A stretch of DNA of 5,540 bases from Thermoplasmata archaeon (lineage in GTDB: Archaea; Thermoplasmatota; Thermoplasmata; Thermoplasmatales; Thermoplasmataceae). Positions 1 to 5,508 of the stretch are shown here, piece by piece (the stretch's first letter is position 1; every line of letters starts with the position of its first letter). Both the position numbers and the translations under genes were made by a program. Below the pieces are notes generated by a model. The model worked only from the letters and a program-made list of their open reading frames with translations. It ran no database searches and was not told where the DNA came from. Location: contig JAKAYN010000055.1 in NCBI GenBank assembly GCA_021826785.1, positions 1 to 5,540 of the forward strand, given 5' to 3'.

Positions 1-405
1 GATCTTGCCAGGGAGGCTGCGCAGAAAATAAAAGAGGCTACTCATGTACACGCAGAGGGTATCGAGCTAGAAGAATTCAACCATGGATGCACATCCGTTA
101 TAGATGAAAACTCACTTTTAATAATAATAAATAATAGAACGGTTAATAAAAGAACAGAGGACATTGTAAAGGCATGCAAGGTTCTTGGTACAAAAACCAT
201 TGTAATACGTGGTAATGGTGATTTTTCAATAGACCTCGAGGAATCAAATGATGAATACATTGAACCTTTTACAAACATGGCAGTGCTTTATTATATAGCA
301 TATTACCTGGCAATTGCAAAGAAAGTAAATCCAGATCTATTAAGATTTGACGAAAAAAAATACAGACAATTTGATGATATAATATTCCCACCAGGAGCAC
401 ATTAA
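1..405 (+). CDS. SIS-domain sugar-phosphate isomerase, C-terminal part (5' end outside window)
   Basis: Frame 1 is open from the first base to the TAA at 403-405, giving the last 134 residues of a protein whose start lies to the left. The fragment resembles the second SIS (sugar isomerase) domain of the family that contains the isomerase half of glucosamine-6-phosphate synthase and the AgaS/FrlB-type phosphosugar isomerases and deaminases. Visible landmarks are an E-F-x-H-G segment (residues 25-29 of the fragment, EFNHG), which matches the E-L-K-H-G active-site region of GlmS; a Rossmann-like strand TKTIVIRG (65-71); and an NPDLLRFD tail motif (110-117), typical of stand-alone SIS proteins. 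The C-terminus lacks the usual GlmS ending (LAKSVTVE), which argues for a SIS isomerase/deaminase relative rather than GlmS itself. The substrate is probably an amino- or keto-hexose phosphate, but this cannot be fixed from the fragment. Family assignment is fairly sure, exact activity is not. Confidence 0.75.
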   Translation, partial: DLAREAAQKIKEATHVHAEGIELEEFNHGCTSVIDENSLLIIINNRTVNKRTEDIVKACKVLGTKTIVIRGNGDFSIDLEESNDEYIEPFTNMAVLYYIAYYLAIAKKVNPDLLRFDEKKYRQFDDIIFPPGAH

Positions 406-413
406 ATTACGTT

Positions 414-431
414 ATGGTTTTTGTTAACCAT
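414..431 (+). terminator. Possible weak terminator after the SIS gene
   Basis: Nine bases after the stop codon, ATGGTT (414-419) and AACCAT (426-431) can form a 6-bp stem with a 6-base loop, and a run of five T (418-422) lies inside it. Archaeal transcription often ends at short oligo-T runs without needing a hairpin, so the T5 run may be the functional part; a second T-rich stretch follows at 514-530. The evidence is only position and composition. Confidence 0.3.
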
Positions 432-708
432 GTTAATAAACACTTTTAAAAGTTATCATTTCGTTGATGCTTAAACTTCCTGGTATAAAATACGCTTTAT
501 CAAATGCCTCATGTATTTCTTTTATTTTTACATCCATATTAAGAATCTTTATAATAAATATTCAATCTTTATTGATAAAATCTTTAAGTTAATGGTTGTT
601 TAATATTTATTAATAATGCAAAGATTTTAACCTAAATTTTATAGAACTTTATGCCAGTTTTTATTATAATAGACCGTAAATTAATATTTTTATACGTATT
701 TTAATAAT

Positions 709-716
709 AAATATAT
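709..716 (+). promoter_or_regulatory. TATA box of coaBC
   Basis: AAATATAT at 709-716 lies 30 to 23 bases upstream of the A of the coaBC start codon (739), the distance expected of an archaeal TATA box from its transcription start. No Shine-Dalgarno sequence is seen in front of the ATG (the preceding bases are CTAATCAATCA). Together this indicates a leaderless mRNA starting at or next to 739. The whole area is AT-rich, so the exact box edges are uncertain. Confidence 0.6.
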
Positions 717-738
717 ATTAATAACTGCTAATCAATCA

Positions 739-1938
739 ATGTTAAGCGGAGATAAAACAAGGTTTGCAGGCATGCTTGCCGGTAAAAATATTATTATTGC
801 CACATCTGCAAGCATATCAATATATAGAATACCGGATCTTATAAGAGATCTTAGAAGGGAAGGTGCCGATGTTACAGTTGCAATGAGTAAAGCCTCACAG
901 GATATGGTAAGCCCCGAGGTAATGAAATGGGCCTCCGGCCACGATGTTGTAACCGATATAACAGGAAACATAGAGCATATAACATTGTTTAAAGAGGATA
1001 CATTATTGCTGCTTGCACCCGCAACATACGATTCAATAGGCAAGATGGCAAACGGCATTGCAGATAATATACCATCTCTTTTCTTTTCATATGCATTAAA
1101 TGCAACTGGTAAAATAGTAATAGTTCCGGCAATGCACAGGCACATGATGGAGAATAAAATAAATCTGGAAAACATAGAAAAGCTTAAAAGCCTTGGCTGT
1201 ATGATAGTTGAACCTGAATACGATGAGGAAAAGGCCAAGATAGCAGACAATGATAGAATAATAGATTATATATGCCGTTCATTTTATGGTGATAAATTAA
1301 AAAACAAGAATATATTAATAATAGGTGGAAAGTCTGAGCTTTCAATAGATCCTGTTCGCGTTATGACGAATAAATCAACGGGTTACACAGGATACTGGCT
1401 TGCAAGGATGGCCTTCAGGCTTGGCGCATCACAGGTTGTCTACGTTGGAAATTCAAATTATAGGATACCGAAATATGTGAATTTTATAGAAAAAACTGAT
1501 CTAAGGCAGATCATCATTGAGGTTAACACCGTTATAAATGTTTACAAATTTGATATAATAATAATGTGCATGGCGATACTTGACTTTGATATAAAAGAGG
1601 AAAAAGATAAAATATCAAGCAATGAAAAGCATGTAATTGAGCTTGAGCCAAGGAACAAACTCAGAGATAGAATAAGGCAGATGTCGCCAGGATCAATACT
1701 TGTGCTCTTTGAACTTGAAGGAGATCTAAAATACAATGATGAAAAATTTAAGAACTCAAGACCTGATATTGTAATAGTTAATTCATACAGAAACAATGCC
1801 TTTGGTGAATCTTCCCAGGAGTATTTAATAGTTTCAGGCGATAACACCGAAAATATAAATGATGAAAAAAGCAATATATCAAGATTGATACTTGAAAAAG
1901 CAGCATCAATTAAAAAAAGCTCTGAATTTATTATATAA
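739..1938 (+). CDS. coaBC: Bifunctional phosphopantothenoylcysteine decarboxylase / phosphopantothenate-cysteine ligase (CoaBC)
   Basis: This 399-residue cytosolic enzyme joins 4'-phosphopantothenate to cysteine (CoaB half) and decarboxylates the product to 4'-phosphopantetheine (CoaC half, FMN-dependent) in coenzyme A synthesis. The CoaC domain covers roughly residues 14-182: a flavoprotein start (KNIIIATSAS), the likely active-site His80 in EHITLF, APAT at 93-96 and PAMHRHMM at 130-137. The CoaB domain runs from about 188 to 390, with DPVR (204-207), N211 and STG (213-215) forming the nucleotide-binding signature, a likely catalytic lysine at K291 in DKISS, and IELEP at 300-304. Length matches the family. 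Differences from the E. coli enzyme are His133 for the Asn of PxMNxxMW, no Cys-containing ACGxxGxGR clamp (DEEKAKIA, 162-169, instead) and SAS for the glycine-rich FMN loop; I recall the first two as archaeal features. ATG 739 is chosen because the TATA box fits a leaderless start there; M12 (772) is the alternative. It is monocistronic and convergent with the hydrolase. Confidence 0.9.
   Translation: MLSGDKTRFAGMLAGKNIIIATSASISIYRIPDLIRDLRREGADVTVAMSKASQDMVSPEVMKWASGHDVVTDITGNIEHITLFKEDTLLLLAPATYDSIGKMANGIADNIPSLFFSYALNATGKIVIVPAMHRHMMENKINLENIEKLKSLGCMIVEPEYDEEKAKIADNDRIIDYICRSFYGDKLKNKNILIIGGKSELSIDPVRVMTNKSTGYTGYWLARMAFRLGASQVVYVGNSNYRIPKYVNFIEKTDLRQIIIEVNTVINVYKFDIIIMCMAILDFDIKEEKDKISSNEKHVIELEPRNKLRDRIRQMSPGSILVLFELEGDLKYNDEKFKNSRPDIVIVNSYRNNAFGESSQEYLIVSGDNTENINDEKSNISRLILEKAASIKKSSEFII
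1912..1918 (-). terminator. Oligo-T terminator of the HMG-CoA reductase operon
   Basis: Read on the minus strand this is a run of seven T, 13 bases past the hydrolase stop codon (1931-1933), with a T5 run about 15 bases further on. An oligo-T run of this length just after the last gene of an operon is the usual form of an archaeal terminator. It lies within the last codons of coaBC, where it encodes the lysine-rich I-K-K-S tail. Confidence 0.5.
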
Positions 1939-2623
1939 TTTTATTTATTATTGATGAAACCTCCATTGGATTTGTTATCTGTGGCGTGTGCCCTGAATCT
2001 AGTACATAAATTTCGCTGTTTTTTATATGATTTTTATACTCATAGCCCTTTGATAATGGTATTGTATCATCTTTATTACCCCAGATTATAACTGTCCTGC
2101 ATTTTAGCCTCTCAAGTTCGTTTAAATTTATCTTTTGTGATGGATTTCCATTGTTTTTGGCTATTCTTATTAATGCCTCTCTGTTTTTGTAGTTCCTCAC
2201 CTTCATGATCTCGTCAACGACTTCATTGATTCTGCCCTCCTCTGCAAAGGTTCTGTTAGTGCCAGCGCTGTCTATTAATATTAACGTTTTTGGTTCCATT
2301 ACATTCATGGCATAATCAAGGGCTATCCAGCCACCATATGAATTTCCGCCTATTATTATATCATCAAGGTTTAATGAATTTACCATATCGCTTATTGCAA
2401 GCGCCTGCTGGTGAATAGTGTATTCTATATCAGGTTTGTCCGAATGACCATGGCCCAAAAGATCCGGGAAAATAACCTTAAAATCACTATTAAGGTACGG
2501 CTCTATCCTTAAAAATGTATTGCCGGTTCCGCCAAAGCCATGCATTAAGATTAATGGTATCTTTCCATCTCTTATTAAATATGATATCCTGCCAAACCTT
2601 GTGTTTGAGTACATTCGAATCAT
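1931..2623 (-). CDS. Alpha/beta hydrolase (putative esterase)
   Basis: The 230-residue product has the complete alpha/beta-hydrolase pattern: oxyanion-hole HGFGG (28-32), the GHGHSDKP turn (57-64), nucleophile elbow G-N-S-Y-G-G with Ser95 (93-98), acid Asp185 in WGNKDDTIP, and catalytic His212 in DSGHTPQ. It is shorter than most members (260-300 residues), mainly because the lid between strands 6 and 7 is reduced to about 45 residues (122-168). There is no signal peptide or membrane segment, so it is cytosolic. The substrate is unknown; a small ester or thioester is possible, and a similarly sized esterase (EstB) is known from Picrophilus torridus, though identity is not claimed. Its ATG overlaps the TGA of the TPR gene by 4 bases (ATGA), and a GAGGG Shine-Dalgarno sequence (2631-2635) lies 7 bases upstream, which fixes the start and implies translational coupling. 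Its 3' end overlaps coaBC tail to tail by 8 bases. Confidence 0.88.
   Translation of the reverse strand: MIRMYSNTRFGRISYLIRDGKIPLILMHGFGGTGNTFLRIEPYLNSDFKVIFPDLLGHGHSDKPDIEYTIHQQALAISDMVNSLNLDDIIIGGNSYGGWIALDYAMNVMEPKTLILIDSAGTNRTFAEEGRINEVVDEIMKVRNYKNREALIRIAKNNGNPSQKINLNELERLKCRTVIIWGNKDDTIPLSKGYEYKNHIKNSEIYVLDSGHTPQITNPMEVSSIINKII
1939..1952 (+). terminator. T-rich termination signal after coaBC
   Basis: TTTTATTTATTATT begins immediately after the coaBC stop codon (1936-1938). T-rich tracts of this type act as intrinsic terminators for archaeal RNA polymerase. The tract lies inside the 3' end of the opposing hydrolase gene. No hairpin is evident. Confidence 0.4.
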
Positions 2624-3333
2624 GATTTCGCCCTCTCGGCAATCTTCATGGCCTCATCGAAGTTTTCAAGTTCCATGGCCATGTCAGATGCTGAGTCGTA
2701 TATATACGATAATGATTTTTTAAACTCGGTTTTATCTTTCTTCGTTTTTATCGTTTCAAGTATCTTATCTATTTTATCCATGGCCTTGTATGCTGCGTCC
2801 ATTGCAGCATTTATGTCTTTATTTCTTAATATGTTTATTTCACCAAGTGCGGCCTCAAAGTAGTTATCCCAGTCCATTGATTTATCTGATATCTCCATGA
2901 CATTTTTGTATATATTTAATGCCTCATCAGGATTCCTTGTTGCCTCTGCCTTTGCATTAAGCGCCATGGCCTTTAACTGCACATCGTTTATTTCCTCTGC
3001 AATCTTATATGCCTCATCTATATACTTTATAGCTTCATCTATATTAGAATCCAAATATATAAATCCTAGATTCATTAAATCCAGTACCTTTAATTCTGTT
3101 TCCCCTGTTTTTTCATGCTCTTTAAGTGCCTCCATGGCGTATTTAACAGGATTTTCTATGTTTTTATGGTCAAGTGCAAGATAGGCCTGTGAAAGTTTAT
3201 AGCAAAGCTCTGCCTTTTCAGATCCTGGCGGTATGGTTTTGTATGCCTCTGAGTATTCCCTTATTGCGTCCATATACTTTTCCTTATCCATTAACTTATC
3301 GCCGTTACTTATATACATTTCATAATCATCCAT
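2620..3333 (-). CDS. TPR (tetratricopeptide-like) helical-repeat protein
   Basis: This 237-residue, highly charged, all-helical protein is built from about five or six TPR-like helix pairs. The clearest are residues 4-34 (YMDAIREYSEAYKTIPP, ending in the typical proline), 41-75 (LCYKLSQAYLAL then AMEALKEHEK) and 81-114 (LMNLGFIYLD then DEAIKYIDEAYKIAEE), with weaker repeats at 119-148, 155-190 and 206-235. TPR arrays bind other proteins; no enzyme motif, signal peptide or membrane segment is visible, so a soluble scaffold or adaptor role is the only inference offered. The ATG abuts the stop codon of HMG-CoA reductase (TAAATG) and is served by a GGGTGAT Shine-Dalgarno sequence inside that gene. 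The last codon overlaps the hydrolase start. It is therefore the middle gene of a three-gene operon, and a partner encoded by a neighbour is plausible but unproven. The fold is fairly sure, the function unknown. Confidence 0.85.
   Translation of the reverse strand: MDDYEMYISNGDKLMDKEKYMDAIREYSEAYKTIPPGSEKAELCYKLSQAYLALDHKNIENPVKYAMEALKEHEKTGETELKVLDLMNLGFIYLDSNIDEAIKYIDEAYKIAEEINDVQLKAMALNAKAEATRNPDEALNIYKNVMEISDKSMDWDNYFEAALGEINILRNKDINAAMDAAYKAMDKIDKILETIKTKKDKTEFKKSLSYIYDSASDMAMELENFDEAMKIAERAKS
2631..2635 (-). promoter_or_regulatory. Shine-Dalgarno sequence of the hydrolase gene
   Basis: GAGGG on the minus strand, 7 bases before the ATG at 2623, within the last codons of the TPR gene. 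It selects this start over the second methionine (codon 4). Confidence 0.55.
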
Positions 3334-4566
3334 TTAATCACCCTTTAATATTTCCCTGGCCCTGGTTATTGATATCTTATTTTCCTCTATCATTATTTTC
3401 GATATTCTATCTATATCATCACCTGTTGCACCGGCAGCAATGGCAACGTTCCTTGCATGAAGCTTCATATGCCCTTTCTGTATACCCTCGTCCGCAAGTG
3501 CCCTTAGTGCGGCAAAGTTCTGGGCCAAGCCTACAGAGGCAAGGACACATGAAAACTCTCTTGCATTTTCTATGTTTAATATCCTCATTGCTATTTTTGA
3601 TATTTCTGAGCTGCCAGTTGTGCCTCCAATGGTTCCAACTGCAACAGGAATCTCTATGCTTCCAACAAGGTCACCGTTTTCATTTTTATAGTATCTTGTT
3701 AATGGTTTATAGCCATTTAACGATGCATATGCATGTGCATTAGCCTCCTGGGCCCTAAAATCATTTAACGTTGCCAGTAAAACGGCATCAATGCCATTCA
3801 TTATGCCCTTATTATGAGTTGTTGCCCTGAAAACATCATGCTCTGCAAATTTATATGCATATATAATGTTTTCAACGGTTTCTTTACCTATTAAACCTGC
3901 CGGGAAAACAGCCCTTGCGTATGCCATTCTCAATGGTGTTAGATTGCTCATTATTCTTAAAATTACGCGTGCATTTGTTATTTCCTCTATAAACGGTGCT
4001 ATGTACTCACACATTGTATTTATTATGTTAGCACCCATGGCCTCCTGAACATCTACCTTTAAATAAATTATCATCATATCCTCGAAATTTTTTATTTCAA
4101 GGTCTATTGCACCTGCGCCGAGCCTTTTTAATGTGTTGCTCCTTGTGTTTGCCATATCAAGTATATTTTTTTTGTTTTTCATTATGTTTATTCTTGCTAA
4201 TTCTGGATCCTTAACATCAACAAGCTGTATCTGGCCATACATGATTGGCTCACTGGCGTATGCAGTGAAGCCACCAGCAGATCTTGCTATTCTCGCACCG
4301 TTTGAGCATGCAGCAACCACCGATGGTTCCTCTATTGCCATTGGTATAAGATAATTTTTTCCATTAATAACAAAATTTGTGGCTATTCCAAGAGGAATAT
4401 ATATCCTTGAAACAACATTTTCTATAATATGATCTGCTGTTTCCATCGGCATTACCCAGGATTTTAGCTTTTCCATTTCATCATCTGTTAAATTTGAAAA
4501 TTCCTTCAATTTATCAAGTCTTTCATTTATACTCATTTTATGAAAGTTATGTATGTTTGATTCCAT
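3334..4566 (-). CDS. hmgA: Hydroxymethylglutaryl-CoA reductase, class II (bacterial-type)
   Basis: The 410-residue enzyme reduces HMG-CoA to mevalonate with two NAD(P)H; in an archaeon this supplies isoprenoids for ether lipids. It aligns along its full length with the class II (Pseudomonas mevalonii) enzyme, not the class I form of most archaea. Landmarks are ENVVSRIYIPLG (49-60), catalytic Glu80 in EEPSVVAA, the nucleotide-binding EAMGAN (175-180), catalytic Lys253 in THNKGIMNG, Asp269 in LNDFRA, GTIGGTTGS (311-319) and the flap histidine His366 in KGHMKLHARN. The soluble protein has no membrane anchor. By eye, the Asp that favours NADH in P. mevalonii aligns near Asn144, so NADPH use is possible. 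In class II enzymes the sequence before DAMGAN is usually Asp; here it is Glu175. ATG 4566 is chosen because HNFHKMSINERLDKL matches the N-terminus of the bacterial enzyme, which excludes M11. It heads the operon with the TPR and hydrolase genes and has no Shine-Dalgarno sequence. Confidence 0.95.
   Translation of the reverse strand: MESNIHNFHKMSINERLDKLKEFSNLTDDEMEKLKSWVMPMETADHIIENVVSRIYIPLGIATNFVINGKNYLIPMAIEEPSVVAACSNGARIARSAGGFTAYASEPIMYGQIQLVDVKDPELARINIMKNKKNILDMANTRSNTLKRLGAGAIDLEIKNFEDMMIIYLKVDVQEAMGANIINTMCEYIAPFIEEITNARVILRIMSNLTPLRMAYARAVFPAGLIGKETVENIIYAYKFAEHDVFRATTHNKGIMNGIDAVLLATLNDFRAQEANAHAYASLNGYKPLTRYYKNENGDLVGSIEIPVAVGTIGGTTGSSEISKIAMRILNIENAREFSCVLASVGLAQNFAALRALADEGIQKGHMKLHARNVAIAAGATGDDIDRISKIMIEENKISITRAREILKGD
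3337..3343 (-). promoter_or_regulatory. Shine-Dalgarno sequence of the TPR gene
   Basis: GGGTGAT on the minus strand is complementary to the archaeal 16S rRNA tail (AUCACC) and ends 3 bases before the ATG at 3333. It also encodes the last Gly-Asp of HMG-CoA reductase, so the upstream stop and downstream start are read by the same ribosome footprint. This supports translational coupling. Confidence 0.7.
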
Positions 4567-4585
4567 TAATTGAGTATAGCATATT

Positions 4586-4596
4586 TTATTAATAAT
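4586..4596 (-). promoter_or_regulatory. Candidate TATA box of the HMG-CoA reductase operon
   Basis: On the minus strand ATTATTAATAA spans 30 to 20 bases upstream of the ATG at 4566, which would suit a leaderless transcript; there is no Shine-Dalgarno match in the preceding CTCAATTA. A second A/T string, AAAATAT, at 4581-4587 competes with it, so placement is uncertain. Confidence 0.35.
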
Positions 4597-4756
4597 TTTC
4601 TTTTATTAAATTATCTTTAAATCGTTATAATGTTTTATTGGTTCCAGAAATATTTTTGTTGTTAATTTTTAACTTATAATAATTCAAAGGCATTAAATGG
4701 CTTGTATAATAAATATAAGAATTCATGCTTATTAAATTTACATTCAGCAAATTTAA

Positions 4757-4764
4757 TTATAAAT
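4757..4764 (+). promoter_or_regulatory. TATA box of sfsA
   Basis: TTATAAAT lies 31 to 24 bases before the A of the sfsA ATG (4788), the canonical archaeal spacing for transcription starting at the start codon. The bases before the ATG (TTGAACTAGC) contain no Shine-Dalgarno sequence, so the mRNA is probably leaderless. The same octamer recurs at 5533-5540. Confidence 0.7.
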
Positions 4765-4787
4765 AACGTTTTAGATATTGAACTAGC

Positions 4788-5489
4788 ATGATTAACAAAA
4801 AGAATGAAAAAACACCATTTATTGAGCGAAAGCACGGATATCTGGTTTTAAAATTTGAAAATTTAATTGACGGAATAGTTATATCAAGGATCAATAGATT
4901 TCTTGTAAAGTGCCTTGTAAACGATAATGAGATTTATGCACACCTTCATGACCCAGGAAGATTAAATGAGATTATATACCCTGGAAATACGATAAAATTA
5001 AGACCTGTGGAAAACGGAAAATATAGATATGCTGTTACCTTTGGATACGATGGTTTTAACTACACATTGAACGATGCCAGATTTCACTCGATGATAGCAT
5101 CAAAATTTTTAAGGCCAGGTTACAGAAAAGAATATAAATATATGGATTCTAGAATTGATTTCCTTCTTGATAATTATTTAATAGAGGTAAAATCATGCAC
5201 GCTGGTTGAATCCAAAATGGCAATGTTCCCTGATGCCGTAACCTTAAGAGGGAAACATCATTTGGAATTACTATCAAAATCGATAAATGATGGTTATAAG
5301 CCATACATTATGTTTTTAATATTTAATCAAAGGGCAGAATGCTTTGTTCCAAATTTTAACAGAGACCCAAAATTTTCAGAGACTTTTTATAAGGCAATTG
5401 ATAGCGGTGTCGTACCAAGGTTCCTAGTCTTTTACATAAATAATGGATCTGTTTATTTTGATAAGGAGATAAAACTATGTAACATTTAA
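4788..5489 (+). CDS. sfsA: SfsA family protein (sugar fermentation stimulation protein homologue, putative nuclease fold)
   Basis: The 233-residue product follows the SfsA family from end to end. An OB-fold-like N-terminal domain (about 25-90) contains ISRINRFLVKCLV and AHLHDPGRLNEIIYPG, equivalent to the HCPNTG...PG stretch in E. coli SfsA. The C-terminal domain has the PD-(D/E)XK nuclease-like core: Asp124 in SRIDFLL, then Glu133 and Lys135 in YLIEVKSCTLVE, followed by the family signature FPDAVTLRG (147-155) and KHHLELL. SfsA was named for an effect on maltose genes in E. coli and is reported to bind DNA; the nuclease assignment rests on fold and conserved residues, and its role in archaea is unknown. 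The length is typical, although the first 20 or so residues extend beyond the bacterial start. ATG 4788 is supported by a TATA box at -31 to -24. It is transcribed alone, divergently from HMG-CoA reductase. A hairpin overlaps its stop codon. Confidence 0.92.
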   Translation: MINKKNEKTPFIERKHGYLVLKFENLIDGIVISRINRFLVKCLVNDNEIYAHLHDPGRLNEIIYPGNTIKLRPVENGKYRYAVTFGYDGFNYTLNDARFHSMIASKFLRPGYRKEYKYMDSRIDFLLDNYLIEVKSCTLVESKMAMFPDAVTLRGKHHLELLSKSINDGYKPYIMFLIFNQRAECFVPNFNRDPKFSETFYKAIDSGVVPRFLVFYINNGSVYFDKEIKLCNI

Positions 5490-5508
5490 TAACTTGAAAT
5501 GTTATGTA
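5476..5508. repeat. Inverted repeat (hairpin) overlapping the sfsA stop codon
   Basis: TATGTAACATTT (5476-5487) can pair with AAATGTTATGTA (5497-5508) over 12 positions, ten Watson-Crick and two G-U, around a 9-base loop. The stop codon (5487-5489) lies at the stem-loop boundary. On the plus strand seven A follow (5508-5514); on the minus strand the stem is followed by GTTTTATC. It may contribute to sfsA 3'-end formation or mRNA stability, or end a minus-strand transcript from the right. Confidence 0.45.

Larger units (their letters stand above)
406..738. other. AT-rich intergenic region, no confident gene
   Basis: These 333 bases separate the SIS gene from coaBC and hold no gene I can support. 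They contain the weak terminator near 414-431; a perfect 12-bp palindrome ACTTTTAAAAGT at 442-453; a TATA-like GTATAAAA at 483-490 on the plus strand; three direct copies of AATCTTTA at 544-551, 564-571 and 579-586, with a partial inverted copy (CAAAGATT) near 619-626; and the coaBC promoter at the right edge. A 34-codon minus-strand ORF (433-537) and a 30-codon plus-strand ORF (511-603) exist, but neither is convincing. I see no tRNA or structured RNA. Confidence 0.6.
4567..4787. other. Divergent promoter region between HMG-CoA reductase and sfsA
   Basis: This 221-base, very AT-rich gap carries both divergent promoters. No ORF of supportable length is present. Besides the two TATA boxes it holds AAATTTA twice (4735-4741 and 4750-4756), the second copy directly abutting the sfsA TATA box where the BRE would be, and a short GTTAA/TTAAC inverted repeat around 4660-4673. 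None of these is assigned a regulator. Confidence 0.5.

Noticed and set aside
42..278. 78-codon minus-strand open frame opposite the SIS gene
   Set aside because: The plus strand encodes a clear SIS domain here; the reverse peptide is low-complexity serine/leucine.
1..405. SIS fragment as GlmS (glucosamine-6-phosphate synthase)
   Set aside because: The ending has NPDLLRFD and PPGAH rather than the GlmS LAKSVTVE tail, and the glutaminase half is outside the window, so only the SIS family is claimed.
511..603. 30-codon plus-strand ORF after a TATA-like GTATAAAA (483-490)
   Set aside because: The peptide is almost all Phe, Tyr, Ile, Lys and Asn, as expected of random AT-rich DNA, and the TATA distance is about 3 bases off the leaderless spacing seen at the real genes.
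732..1250. Long minus-strand open frame opposite coaBC (172 codons)
   Set aside because: It is a shadow of coaBC: the peptide is serine- and isoleucine-rich low complexity, while the plus strand carries the recognisable CoaC motifs.
1953..1994. TGATGA followed by CTGA, resembling C and D boxes of a C/D guide RNA
   Set aside because: The boxes lie inside the coding 3' end of the hydrolase, no internal D'/C' pair is seen and there is no terminal stem. Chance is the simpler reading.
1931..2623. Naming the hydrolase as Picrophilus EstB
   Set aside because: Size is close (230 residues here against a recalled 231), but no upstream in-frame start gives the extra residue and no sequence comparison can be run.
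3174..3743. 189-codon plus-strand open frame opposite the HMG-CoA reductase and TPR genes
   Set aside because: It spans the junction of two well-supported minus-strand genes, and its composition (Pro, Leu, Tyr, His rich) has no domain pattern. It is an antisense shadow.
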